Shown here in pieces: positions 18,170-27,805 of a DNA stretch of 49,944 nt (positions within the stretch are counted from its first letter, which is position 1; each line of letters begins with the position of its first letter). The stretch spans positions 1-49,944 of the forward strand of contig NZ_LNDJ01000053.1 in assembly GCF_001444505.1 (NCBI RefSeq), in the 5' to 3' direction. Source of the stretch: Psychrobacter piscatorii (GTDB taxonomy: Bacteria; Pseudomonadota; Gammaproteobacteria; Pseudomonadales; Moraxellaceae). The notes under the pieces are model-generated. The model had not been told where the DNA came from. It saw only the letters and a list, made by a program, of their open reading frames with translations, and did no database searches. A program made the position numbers and the translations under genes.

Positions 18170-19861
18170 TTAGCCTTTAATTGACCACTTATTGACCAAC
18201 GGATAGCGGCGTTCACGTCCAAAAGCTTTGTGGCTGATCTTTGTACCGATGGGCGATTGCAAGCGTTTATACTCGCTATTGTCTACCATCTTGATGACTT
18301 TTGCGACCATCTCAGCATCAAAGCCTTTATCGATAATTTCCTGATAGCCCATATCTTCATCGATATAAGACATCAAGATACCGTCCAATACATCATAATC
18401 AGGCAAGCTATCCTGATCCTTTTGATCTGGACGTAGCTCAGCAGATGGCGGACGAGTAATAACGCGCTCAGGGATGACAGGCGTGTCTTCTAGGCGATTG
18501 CGGTAGCTTGCTAACTTATACACTTGTGATTTATACACATCTTTTAGTACGTCAAAGCCGCCAGCCATATCGCCATACAAGGTTGAGTAACCAACCGCTA
18601 ATTCTGATTTGTTACCTGTCGTGATCACCAAATGACCAAACTTGTTGGAGAGTGCCATCAACACAACACCGCGAGCACGGGCTTGAATATTTTCTTCGGT
18701 CGTATCCGCTGGTGATTTGTTAAATAGAGGCGCTAACGTATGACGGATACCTTCGACGGCGTCGAAAATAGGACACACGGTATAAGAGACATTTAAGCGA
18801 CGTGCTTGTGCTTGTGCATCTTCTAGACTGATCTGAGAGGTGTATTCGTACGGCATCATGACGGCATAGACCTTGTCAGCGCCCAACGCATCAACCGCGA
18901 TACAGAGCGTCAGTGCTGAATCAATACCACCTGATAGTCCAACGATAATGCCAGAGAATCCTGAGTGATTGACATAGTCGCGTAGACCGACGACTAACGC
19001 TTGATACATCTCTGACTCACGGCTTAGGGTCAACGGCGCTTTGGCTTGGTTATTGAACTTAGCCGTTTTGACATCTAAAGTGGCCAATAGTAACTGATTC
19101 ATGAAGCGCGGTGCTTCATGAGCCACGCTGCCATCGGCTTGCACAGCCATAGAGCCGCCATCAAATACAAGATCGTCTTGACCGCCAACTGCATTGACAT
19201 AGACGATAGGCAAGTTATTTTCGCGGCTGCGCTTAGCAAGCATGGCTTTACGGTTGTCTTGCTTTTCAATCTCAAAAGGCGAGGCGTTTAAACTAACAAT
19301 GAGGTCAGCACCTTGTTTTTTGAGTTCAGCAATCGGGTTTTTGTCCCATAAATCTTCACAGATGAGCAGACCAATCGTAATGCCTTTATAGTCAAATAAG
19401 ACTTGATTACGACCTTTATCAAAGTAACGGCGCTCATCAAATACACCATAGTTTGGCAACATCTGCTTGTGATAGAAGCCCTTTTGATGACCGTTATGTA
19501 AGATAGCAGCGGAGTTAAAAGTACCGTGATGATCGACATGCGGATAGCCGACAATCATGACGATATCGTCGATGTCACTCAAGGTAGATAAGGCGCTTTT
19601 GACACGGCCTGATAAGCTTGGGCGTAGCAATAAATCTTGCGGAGGGTAGCCTAGTAGCGCCAGCTCTGGAAATACGATAACGTCAGCACCTTGTTCGCGT
19701 GCTTGTAATGCAAGCGTGCGCATTTTTTCAACGTTGGTTGCGATATCGCCGACCAAAAAATGTGACTGCGCTAAAGCAAAAGTGACCGTATCTTGTGGTT
19801 TGTTGGTCTTGCTGGCTTCATGTGAGGGGTTAAGATTGGGATTATCAGTGTCTTTTGACAT
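18170..19861 (-). CDS. nadE: Glutamine-dependent NAD+ synthetase
   Basis: Last step of NAD synthesis: nicotinate adenine dinucleotide is amidated using glutamine-derived ammonia and ATP. The N-terminal nitrilase-type glutaminase has the E-K-C triad in FPELALLGYPP, KQMLPNYGVFDE and LLICEDLWD. The C-terminal synthetase has the P-loop GLSGGIDSALT around residues 307-314, plus ITTGNKSELAVGYSTLYGD and the RPPSAELRPDQ segment. The 563 aa match the two-domain bacterial form. AGGA precedes the ATG by about 9 nt. It is probably monocistronic, with a terminator at 18053-18076. Confidence 0.96.
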   Translation of the reverse strand: MSKDTDNPNLNPSHEASKTNKPQDTVTFALAQSHFLVGDIATNVEKMRTLALQAREQGADVIVFPELALLGYPPQDLLLRPSLSGRVKSALSTLSDIDDIVMIVGYPHVDHHGTFNSAAILHNGHQKGFYHKQMLPNYGVFDERRYFDKGRNQVLFDYKGITIGLLICEDLWDKNPIAELKKQGADLIVSLNASPFEIEKQDNRKAMLAKRSRENNLPIVYVNAVGGQDDLVFDGGSMAVQADGSVAHEAPRFMNQLLLATLDVKTAKFNNQAKAPLTLSRESEMYQALVVGLRDYVNHSGFSGIIVGLSGGIDSALTLCIAVDALGADKVYAVMMPYEYTSQISLEDAQAQARRLNVSYTVCPIFDAVEGIRHTLAPLFNKSPADTTEENIQARARGVVLMALSNKFGHLVITTGNKSELAVGYSTLYGDMAGGFDVLKDVYKSQVYKLASYRNRLEDTPVIPERVITRPPSAELRPDQKDQDSLPDYDVLDGILMSYIDEDMGYQEIIDKGFDAEMVAKVIKMVDNSEYKRLQSPIGTKISHKAFGRERRYPLVNKWSIKG

Positions 19862-20686
19862 TGTTATTGTTCCTATCGATATATTATTAAAATGTGGTGA
19901 GTCTGTATTGATTTAAAATAAAATCAAAGTAAGTCCGAAATTCATTCAAAACTGCGCGCTTGCTTATCAAGCTCGAATGTTGAGTTGATATGACAAGCCT
20001 AAATCCTACATAAGCGCTTAGACAATGCTTAAAAGCATGATTGCTTATGCCTCCTACCCCAAATGATCGTGCCATCCTAAAATGAGATCTTATGATAGTC
20101 TAGAAGAAGACGATACAAGAGGGTCTAGAATCTGCTTTGATAGATGCGATGTTTATGCAACGACAAAAATAAAAGCGTACAAATGCACTTAACTATATTG
20201 AAAAGCTTAAAATAATTGCTTTAGTATAACATCAATTGTCGTGACAAATAGAACGCACCAGTGAATTCCCTGATAAGATTGCAGTTTAATAGCTGAATAT
20301 AAAAGCAGCTGCGATGGCACTGTTTTTCACAGTAAATCCATGCATTATGCGCTAGTCATTCCGGTCATCATCTAGTAAGCTTGCATAGACAAAGTTGTAA
20401 GTAAAGATTACAACATAGCGTTATATAATTATCATAATCTATTGCATAATGGAGCGTAATAGCTGCGTTTTTCGCGATGTTATTTATCAGAGTGATAGTT
20501 TGTAAATACGCAGTATTGCCATGTGATTTAATAGGTTTGACACCGTTTTTTCTTTAGTTACTTATAATCTACCATCCTCGCTAATGGATACAGTTTATGG
20601 ACAGCGTCTATAAGCTGATGTTCATCACACATTTATAAACTTGTCAGTAAAATTATCGTTTGCTGTCCGCTCTTGGTTTATACGCT
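19862..20686. other. Long nadE/permease divergent spacer
   Basis: 825 bp without a gene that I can support. A small inverted repeat GTTGTAA...TTACAAC lies at 20394-20414. A TTGACA (20537-20542) with TATAAT (20563-20568) sits upstream of the permease, but the 20-bp spacing is longer than usual, so this is a weak promoter candidate. A 62-codon minus-strand frame at 19887-20075 has no ribosome-binding site or recognisable family. Confidence 0.4.
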
Positions 20687-21844
20687 ATGATTGAAAATTG
20701 GACAAAAGAATTTATTATCCAGCGCTTGCTTGCGATTACTTTGCTGGTTGCGCTGTTCGTATTATGCTTTAAAGTGGTGCAGTTTTTTATTGTACCGGCA
20801 TTGTGGGCGGCAATTTTGGCGTATGTGACGTTCCCTATTTATGAGTTTTTTCACGAAAAAGTTAAACTGAGTCCAGATTTTAGCGCTGCCATTATGACCG
20901 TGAGCATCTCCTTGATAATAGGTGTGCCATTGGTTATTGGTGTGTTTATTTTGCAGCAAGAAGCGTTGAGCTTAATCAGTAATTTGGTCTATCGTATTAA
21001 AGTGGGCTATTTGGATGTGCCTGACTCATTTAAAGACTTACCGATTATCGGTCAGCAAATCAAAGACGTACTGTGGCGAATCAATAAAAACCCAGAAGGC
21101 ACGCTAGAAGCCTTCCGTCTTTGGGTTCAGTCGCACTTGTATTATGGCAAGGTAGCATTTGACGTGGTGTTCAGTGGTCTGGCTAAGCTGGGTATGGCGC
21201 TGATGACACTATTCTTTTTTTATCGTGATGGTACCAGTCTGGTTCGTCAGATTCGCCAAGCGCTGCGTAACATCATTGGCAATCGCATCGATGGCTATAT
21301 CGATTCTGTAGGTACAACCACGCGTGCGGTGGTATACGGCATCGGGCTGACGGCATTGGCTCAGGCGCTATTGGCTGGTATCGGCTATTACTTCGCTGGT
21401 GCGCCAAGCCCTATCTTATTGACCATTGTCACGTTTATTATTGCGTTGATTCCCTTTGGTACGCCATTTGTTTGGGGCGGTGTGTCTGTCTGGCTACTGA
21501 GCCAAGGACATACTGCAGAAGGGATTGGTTTGGCACTATGGGGCGTGTTTGTTATTAGCTGGGTGGATAATCTTATTCGACCTATTGTTATTAGCGGTGC
21601 AACCAAAATCCCATTTATTATTATTTTTATCGGTGTGTTGGGCGGTCTAACCGCATTTGGGTTTGTTGGATTGTTCATCGGCCCTGTGGTACTGGCTATC
21701 GGTCTTGCCGTATGGCGCGAGTGGATATCGCAGCACAAAAATGAGATATTTGCGCCGCAAGACGTCACGCTCTCTGACTCAAATGCCATAGCGCCAGTAC
21801 ATAATCCAGCACAAGACACAGTCAGTGGAAATGAGTCTACATAG
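20687..21844 (+). CDS. AI-2E/PerM-family membrane protein
   Basis: Predicted inner-membrane permease of the AI-2E transporter (UPF0118) superfamily, which includes PerM and YdiK. There are about 8 hydrophobic segments, with a central soluble stretch (about 115-150) and the family-typical C-terminal block IALIPFGTPFVWGG, followed by WVDNLIRPIVISG and GVLGGLTAFGFVGLFIGPV. The substrate is unknown; family members include exporters and Na/H antiporters. The frame opens at a TTG at 20660, but ATG 20687 (MIENWTKEF, 385 aa) is the likelier start. Only about 30 bp separate it from pdxB, suggesting co-transcription. Confidence 0.87.
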   Translation: MIENWTKEFIIQRLLAITLLVALFVLCFKVVQFFIVPALWAAILAYVTFPIYEFFHEKVKLSPDFSAAIMTVSISLIIGVPLVIGVFILQQEALSLISNLVYRIKVGYLDVPDSFKDLPIIGQQIKDVLWRINKNPEGTLEAFRLWVQSHLYYGKVAFDVVFSGLAKLGMALMTLFFFYRDGTSLVRQIRQALRNIIGNRIDGYIDSVGTTTRAVVYGIGLTALAQALLAGIGYYFAGAPSPILLTIVTFIIALIPFGTPFVWGGVSVWLLSQGHTAEGIGLALWGVFVISWVDNLIRPIVISGATKIPFIIIFIGVLGGLTAFGFVGLFIGPVVLAIGLAVWREWISQHKNEIFAPQDVTLSDSNAIAPVHNPAQDTVSGNEST

Positions 21845-21873
21845 AAAACCCTTATCGATAGAGAAAATTGCCA

Positions 21874-23040
21874 ATGACAAACAATGATATTGCAGATGCT
21901 ATGGACAATAAGATAAACCAGATGGCCAAAGGTATCACGATCGTTGCTGATAGCAATATCGCTAGCCTGAATGATTTTTTTAATGACGCTACATTAGGTC
22001 AGTTGTCTGGGCAAACAGTCAAAATTATACCGGTCGCTGGTCGTGATATTGACGCAAAGCTGCTGTCTGAAGTACAGCCAGATATTTTGTTAATACGCTC
22101 GGTCACGCAAGTCAATGAGGCGCTGTTGGCTGAAAATCACAGTGTGCAATTTGTTGGCTCAGCGACTATCGGTACAGATCATGTCGACCAAGACTATTTA
22201 GCGATGCGCAATATTACTTTTGCCAATGCCGCTGGTTGTAGCAAGCACTCGGTGGCTCAGTATGTACTGACGGCTATCTTGACCATACGTCCAAACTACT
22301 GGCAGCAGCCTGTGACACTCGGTATTATCGGCCTTGGCAATATTGGCAGTACGCTTGCTCAGTATGCCAATGACTTGGGCTGGCAGGTGCTTGGATACGA
22401 TCCATTATTACCAAGCTCTACTATTAATAATGCTAGCCTTGAGAAGGTGCTTTCTCAAAGTAACGCGGTGAGTTTGCATGTGCCACTGACAAGTGAGAAA
22501 GTTGATAGTGATGCTAAAGGCAGTGACTATCCAACGCGTCATCTCATCAATGCAGAGACATTGGCCATGATGCCTGCTGATACCATATTGATTAATAGCG
22601 CGCGCGGCCCTGTGGTCAATGAAAATGATCTCAAGAACGATATTGCTCTTACTGGGCGACAAGTAGTTTTGGATGTGTTTGAGCATGAGCCAACGGTTGC
22701 TGATAGCCTAATAGCTAAGCTCAAAATCGCCACACCGCATATCGCTGGCTACACGTTAGAAGGCAAGCTACGTGGTACACAAATCATCTATGATGCCTTG
22801 TGTGAGAAGCTAGGGATAATACCTGCCCAGTCTATGTCCAACCTGCTACCGCTTAACCTGTTTTTGTGGTCTGAGTTAAAAGCACATCCAGACAGATTGT
22901 CAAAGTTTTATGACATGATGCAAGATAATGCCTCATTGCGAAGCAAAATATCTGGTGAAAATCCTGACAAACAAGTGAATGGTCCTGATTTTGACGGTCT
23001 GAGACGTGATTACCACTTGCGCCGTGAGTGGCAATCCTAA
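21874..23040 (+). CDS. pdxB: Erythronate-4-phosphate dehydrogenase PdxB
   Basis: NAD-dependent 2-hydroxyacid dehydrogenase in de novo pyridoxal phosphate synthesis. The family N-terminus ITIVADSNIASL begins about 24 residues in; the Rossmann motif is in LGIIGLGNIGSTLA. The catalytic Arg/Glu/His are in INSARGPVVNENDL, DVFEHEPTVAD and ATPHIAGYTLEGK. PdxB-specific features include the SATIGTDHVD block and the C-terminal dimerisation region. The frame opens at a TTG at 21868; I use ATG 21874, and ATG 21901 or 21922 are also possible because the first ~20 residues are not conserved. It lies 29 bp after the AI-2E-family gene. Confidence 0.93.
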   Translation: MTNNDIADAMDNKINQMAKGITIVADSNIASLNDFFNDATLGQLSGQTVKIIPVAGRDIDAKLLSEVQPDILLIRSVTQVNEALLAENHSVQFVGSATIGTDHVDQDYLAMRNITFANAAGCSKHSVAQYVLTAILTIRPNYWQQPVTLGIIGLGNIGSTLAQYANDLGWQVLGYDPLLPSSTINNASLEKVLSQSNAVSLHVPLTSEKVDSDAKGSDYPTRHLINAETLAMMPADTILINSARGPVVNENDLKNDIALTGRQVVLDVFEHEPTVADSLIAKLKIATPHIAGYTLEGKLRGTQIIYDALCEKLGIIPAQSMSNLLPLNLFLWSELKAHPDRLSKFYDMMQDNASLRSKISGENPDKQVNGPDFDGLRRDYHLRREWQS

Positions 23041-23126
23041 TCTAGCAACTTAAAAATACTATTCTTAAAAACATAAATAATCTACGTCATTGAAGCATTA
23101 TTATTTATGAATCACGGTAAACAGTC

Positions 23127-24143
23127 ATGAGCCAATCAAGCAGTACATCTAGTAATCAACCTAACTACGCACCAACCTTGACACTAGCAATGGCACAACA
23201 ACGCGCCAAGTTTATCGGTGATATTCGGCAGTTTTTTATCAGTCGTCAGGTACTGGAAGTACAGACGCCGCTTTTGTCGCAAGCGGGGAACACCGACACT
23301 TTTTTGCAATCAGTGGCAGCGCACGTGACCTATCAAGATCGTCCTCGTACCTATTATTTGCATACGTCTCCTGAGTTTGCGATGAAGCGTTTACTGGCTA
23401 GCTGGCAAGTGCCTATTTATCAGATTTGTCCTGTGTTTCGGGATAATGAGATAGGCGTGCGTCATAATATCGAATTTACGATGTTAGAGTGGTACCAGCC
23501 CAATTACAGCCTCGATGATATGGCAGGTGAGCTTAATGAGTTACTTACGGCGCTTTATGGTCATCCAATGGTGATGAGCCATTACCGCTATGTCGATGCT
23601 TTTATGGATTTTGTTGGTATACATCCACTGACAGCGAGCCTATCTGCGCTCCAAGCGGTAGCAGAAGATAGAGGGCTGATAGGGTTTGATTTTAATGATG
23701 CTGATGATAGCGAAGAAAACCGTCGCCAGAGCTGGTTAGACTTACTATTTAGTCATGCAGTAGAGCCAAATTTGGGACATGATTTGCCGACACTGATCAT
23801 AGAATATCCACCTGCGACAGCCGCATTGGCAAAGACAGCGCTGGATAAAGAAGGGAATACAATAGCGAAACGCTTCGAGCTGTATATCAATGGGATTGAG
23901 ATTGCCAACGCCTATGATGAGCTGGCAGATGGTCTAGCATTGCGAGCACGTTTTGAGCAAGACAATCAATTACGCCAGCGTCATCATCTGCCGCAAATGC
24001 CGATTGATGAGCATTTAATTGCTGCATCTGATGATTTGATCCCTTGTAGCGGTATTGCGGTCGGTGTTGATCGATTGCTCATGGTGATAACGGGCGCAAA
24101 AACTTTAGAGGAAGTGATTGCTTTTCCGAGCGGTCAAGCATAA
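23127..24143 (+). CDS. epmA: EF-P-lysine lysyltransferase EpmA (PoxA/GenX/YjeA)
   Basis: Paralogue of class II lysyl-tRNA synthetase lacking the anticodon-binding domain; it attaches (R)-beta-lysine to elongation factor P. The protein begins directly with the catalytic domain: motif 1 region QVLEVQTPLLSQAGNTD, motif 2 CPVFRDNEIGVRHNIEFTML, and motif 3 GIAVGVDRLLMVITGA. Its 338 aa match EpmA (325 in E. coli) rather than LysS (~500). Neither epmB nor efp is in the window. It follows pdxB by 86 bp and is closed by a strong terminator. Confidence 0.95.
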   Translation: MSQSSSTSSNQPNYAPTLTLAMAQQRAKFIGDIRQFFISRQVLEVQTPLLSQAGNTDTFLQSVAAHVTYQDRPRTYYLHTSPEFAMKRLLASWQVPIYQICPVFRDNEIGVRHNIEFTMLEWYQPNYSLDDMAGELNELLTALYGHPMVMSHYRYVDAFMDFVGIHPLTASLSALQAVAEDRGLIGFDFNDADDSEENRRQSWLDLLFSHAVEPNLGHDLPTLIIEYPPATAALAKTALDKEGNTIAKRFELYINGIEIANAYDELADGLALRARFEQDNQLRQRHHLPQMPIDEHLIAASDDLIPCSGIAVGVDRLLMVITGAKTLEEVIAFPSGQA

Positions 24144-24174
24144 CCAACAGATAGTTTTTATTCATAGCATTAAG

Positions 24175-24232
24175 AAAAAAGGTCGTTACCGATTTACCAA
24201 TTAAATATTGGCGAATCGATAACGACCTTTTT
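24175..24232. terminator. Bidirectional terminator behind epmA
   Basis: AAAAAAGGTCGTTA pairs with TAACGACCTTTTTT, with further pairing inside (CCAAT/ATTGG). It lies between convergent genes and has T-runs on both strands. Confidence 0.9.
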
Positions 24233-24303
24233 TATAATCTGATTCAGTGATTTGACTTACGTAGTTATAGCTTGGCAGTCAGATCTATCTAAATAGTGAT
24301 GGT

Positions 24304-24945
24304 TTATACTGTAGCAATGGCTTCATTGATGTCGATATCACCATTGTGCAAGTTGAATACTTTTCCAATAGTATTATCGGCGGTTAGGACAGATGCCAGC
24401 GTCGTTGCGACATCTTCAATAGCATTTTCACCAGAGCTGGTATCATTGATAGTGATTTTGCCTGTACCGTCACGCTCTTTCAGTGTACCCGGCTGTACGA
24501 TTGTATAGTCGAGTGAGCTATTATTCACGAGCCAATGATCAGCGTAATGCTTAGAGATATAGTAGTCTTTTAGATCTGCAATGTTAGGGTTGTTATCCCA
24601 TTTCTCAGTTTCTAGCGAAAAGACAGAGCTAAGCATAATATAGCGTTTGATACCTTTGTCTTGCGCGGCTTGCATGGTCTTTACTGCACCGTGTAAGTCG
24701 ACTTCTAATACATCTTTACCACCAGATCCTGCGACAAAATAGACAGCATCGATATCTTGATCCAGTTGTTTTTCGATAGACTCTTTGCTGGCGGTAATAT
24801 CCAAATCTAGCTGAGTATAGTTGTCATTGTCAAACAGCTTTTTTTCTTGGCGAGTCGTACCAATTACTTGGTGTTCGTCAGCTAATAATTGCTTAACCAA
24901 TTCACCACCGACACGGCCACTGGCACCAACGACTAAAATTTTCAT
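24304..24945 (-). CDS. NAD(P)-binding Rossmann oxidoreductase/epimerase-like (atypical SDR)
   Basis: Predicted NAD(P)-dependent enzyme or redox sensor of the NmrA/SDR_a5 group. The nucleotide-binding motif VVGASGRVGGELVKQ is at the N-terminus; AVYFVAGSGGKDV and YIMLSSVFSLE are the usual strand-end blocks. The region after YYISKHYADHWL replaces the classical YxxxK with a Y-x-x-x-K-like arrangement (YYISK). At 213 aa it is a single compact domain. I choose the second ATG (24945) because AGGA lies 6 nt upstream of it, whereas the first (24951) directly abuts that AGGA. The substrate is unknown. Confidence 0.82.
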   Translation of the reverse strand: MKILVVGASGRVGGELVKQLLADEHQVIGTTRQEKKLFDNDNYTQLDLDITASKESIEKQLDQDIDAVYFVAGSGGKDVLEVDLHGAVKTMQAAQDKGIKRYIMLSSVFSLETEKWDNNPNIADLKDYYISKHYADHWLVNNSSLDYTIVQPGTLKERDGTGKITINDTSSGENAIEDVATTLASVLTADNTIGKVFNLHNGDIDINEAIATV

Positions 24946-25027
24946 AATCATTCCTATTGTTATTTACATTCTGTTATTTAAGCGATTCAGTGAATATTTT
25001 TATCTCAAAAACTGACTGTATCGTAAC

Positions 25028-25066
25028 AAAAATAATCCGCACGCTTCGTTATAAAGCGTGCGGATT
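25028..25066 (-). terminator. Terminator behind the purE-purK-yaiI region
   Basis: A perfect 13-bp stem (AATCCGCACGCTT / AAGCGTGCGGATT) with a 7-nt loop; on the minus strand it is followed by ATTTTTG. It lies about 115 bp past the yaiI stop, in the right orientation. Confidence 0.82.
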
Positions 25067-25179
25067 GGATAGGAGTTGGTTATAGAGTGTATACGGTTTG
25101 CAAGGAGGCATATGTCACTTATAAGACATCATCTATTAAGTGGTAAGCAGGTCAGTGTCGGATAGGATGATAAAGCGTA

Positions 25180-25629
25180 CTAACGAACTAAGCGATTCAG
25201 ACCGTCGGCAAAAGCTTTTTTATCGCGGTCGCCGTAGGGTTTTTGACCGCTCATCTCTTGCAGCTCTAGGACACCAGTACCGCGCATGGTGTCCATGAAG
25301 TCACGCATATTAAGCTTTTGCTTGATGTTATTTTTGTCATAGACCACGCCGCGTGTGGTTAGCACCAAGCCGCCTTTATCCAAAATATCATTGGCTAAAG
25401 GTATGTCGCTCGTAATCGCCAAGTCGCCTGCCTGTATTTGCTCGACGATATAATCATCAGCCTTGTCAAACCCTGATGGTACAACCGTCATGACGAGTAG
25501 AGGAGATTTGCGTAGTTTGATTGGCTGGTTGGCGACGAATGTCGCCATCGTCTTGGTACGTTCAGCCGTTTTGATAATCAAATCTTTGGCGATTAATGGT
25601 ACGGAGTCGGCATCTACCCAAATTTGCAT
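25180..25629 (-). CDS. YaiI/YqxD family protein (DUF188, PIN-like)
   Basis: Small conserved protein of unknown function; the family is often described as NYN/PIN-like nuclease fold. It shows the family start QIWVDADSVP, the ITSDIPLAND block, and the MRDFMDTMRGTGV and QKPYGDRDKKAFADGLNR motifs. 149 aa is the normal length. The start codon overlaps the purK stop codon by one base (TAATG), so its translation is probably coupled to purK. No functional link between this family and purine synthesis is established; the coupling is the informative part. Confidence 0.9.
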   Translation of the reverse strand: MQIWVDADSVPLIAKDLIIKTAERTKTMATFVANQPIKLRKSPLLVMTVVPSGFDKADDYIVEQIQAGDLAITSDIPLANDILDKGGLVLTTRGVVYDKNNIKQKLNMRDFMDTMRGTGVLELQEMSGQKPYGDRDKKAFADGLNRLVR

Positions 25630-26957
25630 TATTTTTTGGCCTTCTCTGTCTTTGGCGACAATTCTGCCAGACTGTCTGCTTCACCACTGTTATCTTCTAA
25701 GACGTCGTTTTTAGCTTTGGCATCTGCGGTATTAGAGTGAGTATCGATATTTCCATACTCTTTGTCCAAACCTACTTTATTTGGCAATACGGCAACCAGC
25801 TTTGCCATAGCGGATTCTAAGTCAGTCACGTCATTGGGCATCAAGGTAATATGAGCAATCTTGCGATCATCACGCTCAGCTTTATGATAGCTATGATAGT
25901 GAGCGCCATCGATATTTAGAACGGCACTGATATCAGGATATTGGCCGAGTACGTTGACCATAATCGCTGGATGGACGTTGTCCGTATCACCGAGCGGTAA
26001 ATTGACCACAGCACGGATATGGTTTTCAAACTGGCTAGTAACCGCGCCTTCGATGCTCCAGTGGCCAGAGTTGTGTACACGCGGGGCAATCTCATTGGCC
26101 AGTATCGTGGTATGACCGCGAGCATCTTTGGTGACAAACAGCTCAAGTGCCATGACGCCCACATAGTCTAGATGGTTCATGATCTTTGTGATGGCGTCTG
26201 TTGCCTGCTGGAGCAAGTGGCTGGTACCGACTGCAGGAGCTTGAGTTTTTGCCAAAATACCGTGATGATGATGGTTTTCGACCAAATCATAACAGCGTAT
26301 CTGACCATTTTGCGCTCTTGCTGCAATGATAGAGACTTCACGATTAAAGTTAATGAAGCCTTCAGCAATCAGTGGCGCAGGCGTTGGCGTGAGTGAGCCT
26401 TTGCCACTAACGGCGTCTTTTAGCGCAAGCCAAGCAGTTTTAATATCACTCTCTTGTTTGATAACAAACTGACCTTTACCATCGTAGCCACCGCGGCTGG
26501 TTTTCAAAACGATAGGCAGGCCTAACGCTTCACAAGCTTGCTTTAACTCAGCTTCAGAATTAACTTCCATAAATGGCACGGTGGCAATATCGAGCGCATT
26601 GAACATCTGCTTTTCTTTTAGACGGTCTTGGGCGATATCAAGCGCAATCAGTGGTGGGAACATACCTTGCTTGCTGCCAGATTTTGACACGCTCGTTAAT
26701 TGCTCGACCGTAGACGTTGGTGTGTTCTCGAACTCTAAGGTAAATACATCAGCGGCTGCGATAAAGTCTGCTAATTGATCGCTATGAAACACGTGACCGT
26801 ATAGGCTGGCAGGGCATTCTGGATTGTCTTCTAAAAACACGCATTGGTAACCGAGTGGCATGGCGGCTTCGGCAAGCATCATACCAAGCTGACCACCGCC
26901 TAAAATACCGATGGTACGAATGGTTTGGGTAACAGGATAAGCGTTTGCTGTAGTCAT
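25629..26957 (-). CDS. purK: N5-carboxyaminoimidazole ribonucleotide synthase PurK
   Basis: ATP-grasp enzyme that carboxylates aminoimidazole ribonucleotide with bicarbonate in purine synthesis, handing the product to PurE. It has the N-terminal GILGGGQLGMMLAEAA motif, the ATP-grasp strand block LPIVLKTSRGGYDGKGQ, a catalytic/metal segment VMALELFV and NEIAPRVHNSGHWSIEGA. The enzyme core ends near residue 395. About 45 further charged residues (AKAKNDVLEDNSGEADSL, Lys-rich end) form an unusual C-terminal tail not needed for the fold. It follows purE by about 200 bp and is translationally coupled to the YaiI-type gene. Confidence 0.95.
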   Translation of the reverse strand: MTTANAYPVTQTIRTIGILGGGQLGMMLAEAAMPLGYQCVFLEDNPECPASLYGHVFHSDQLADFIAAADVFTLEFENTPTSTVEQLTSVSKSGSKQGMFPPLIALDIAQDRLKEKQMFNALDIATVPFMEVNSEAELKQACEALGLPIVLKTSRGGYDGKGQFVIKQESDIKTAWLALKDAVSGKGSLTPTPAPLIAEGFINFNREVSIIAARAQNGQIRCYDLVENHHHHGILAKTQAPAVGTSHLLQQATDAITKIMNHLDYVGVMALELFVTKDARGHTTILANEIAPRVHNSGHWSIEGAVTSQFENHIRAVVNLPLGDTDNVHPAIMVNVLGQYPDISAVLNIDGAHYHSYHKAERDDRKIAHITLMPNDVTDLESAMAKLVAVLPNKVGLDKEYGNIDTHSNTADAKAKNDVLEDNSGEADSLAELSPKTEKAKK

Positions 26958-27154
26958 GAAAGGCTCTTTGAATAAAAGTGAATGAGATCTATGGGCTATT
27001 AAAATTTAAAACGCAATGGGTGAAAATAGGAAAAGGTGCACTATAGGCACCTTATATCTAGTATGACTTACTTAAAAATAAAAAGTGGTAGCTCTTGTTT
27101 TTAGGCGATCAATGCAAAATACCATGCTAAAAAAGCTAGTCACTCTATATTTAT

Positions 27155-27706
27155 TTAAGAATTAATAATACCGGGTGTTGGGCTAGCGAGAATGGTCTCG
27201 GTTTGAGTCTGACGCATCTCATCCAGCTTAGTAGCAATCGTTTCATCATGCAAGGCCAAGACTTGAATCGCAAGTAGGGCAGCGTTATAAGCGCCAGCGG
27301 TACCAATCGCCAATGTCCCAACAGCAACGCCTTTGGGCATTTGCACGATAGACAACAGACTGTCCCAGCCGCTTAGCATAGAGGATTTTACAGGAACACC
27401 AAATACAGGTAGTGGTGTTTGGCTGGCACACATACCAGGCAGATGAGCAGCACCGCCTGCACCCGCGATAATCACTTGTAGGCCATTGTCTTTTGCACTT
27501 TTGGCGTAATCAAATAGCCTGTCAGGTGTACGGTGAGCAGAAACCACTTCACACTCAAAGGCAACATCAAAGTCTGCTAGCAATTGTGCCGCGGCACTCA
27601 TGGTCGCCCAATCAGATTGCGAACCCATAATAATGCCGACTTTTGGCTGACCTGCAGGGGAGGTGATTGGACCGTTCTGGTTAGCCGCAGTATTGGTGGT
27701 GCTCAT
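27155..27706 (-). CDS. purE: N5-CAIR mutase PurE (class I)
   Basis: Rearranges N5-CAIR to CAIR in purine synthesis. The phosphate-binding motif [10 protein letters not shown], the SAHRTPDR active-site block, [14 protein letters not shown] and the [17 protein letters not shown] segment are present and intact. 183 aa with about 20 extra N-terminal residues before the fold. A good Shine-Dalgarno sequence (TGAGGAT) precedes the ATG. It sits upstream of purK on the same strand, the usual purEK pairing, although the 197-bp gap is longer than in E. coli and could hold a second promoter. Confidence 0.96.
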   Translation of the reverse strand: MSTTNTAANQNGPITSPAGQPKVGIIMGSQSDWATMSAAAQLLADFDVAFECEVVSAHRTPDRLFDYAKSAKDNGLQVIIAGAGGAAHLPGMCASQTPLPVFGVPVKSSMLSGWDSLLSIVQMPKGVAVGTLAIGTAGAYNAALLAIQVLALHDETIATKLDEMRQTQTETILASPTPGIINS

Positions 27707-27805
27707 GATTGGATATCCTCAAAAAGACCATCATACAAAAATTTTGCTACACTCGTAAAGCCAAGTTTGACTTTTAATAATGATATGGTGTTAATAGCAT
27801 TTATA

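Noticed and set aside
18170..19861. Any CRISPR, toxin-antitoxin or phage-defence genes in the window
   Set aside because: None of the genes resembles these; all recognised genes are housekeeping or envelope functions, and no direct-repeat/spacer array occurs.
19887..20075. 62-codon minus-strand frame upstream of nadE
   Set aside because: No plausible ribosome-binding site or family; more likely part of the nadE leader region.
20537..20568. TTGACA/TATAAT promoter for the AI-2E-family gene
   Set aside because: The boxes are good but the spacing is 20 bp, so I list it only as a weak candidate in the spacer entry.
25112..25165. 17-codon frame (MSLIRHHLLSGKQVSVG) behind an AAGGAGG sequence
   Set aside because: The spacing from GGAGG to ATG is only 3 nt and the frame lies in the 3' region of the opposite-strand yaiI transcript; a real leader peptide would need a downstream plus-strand gene, which is missing.
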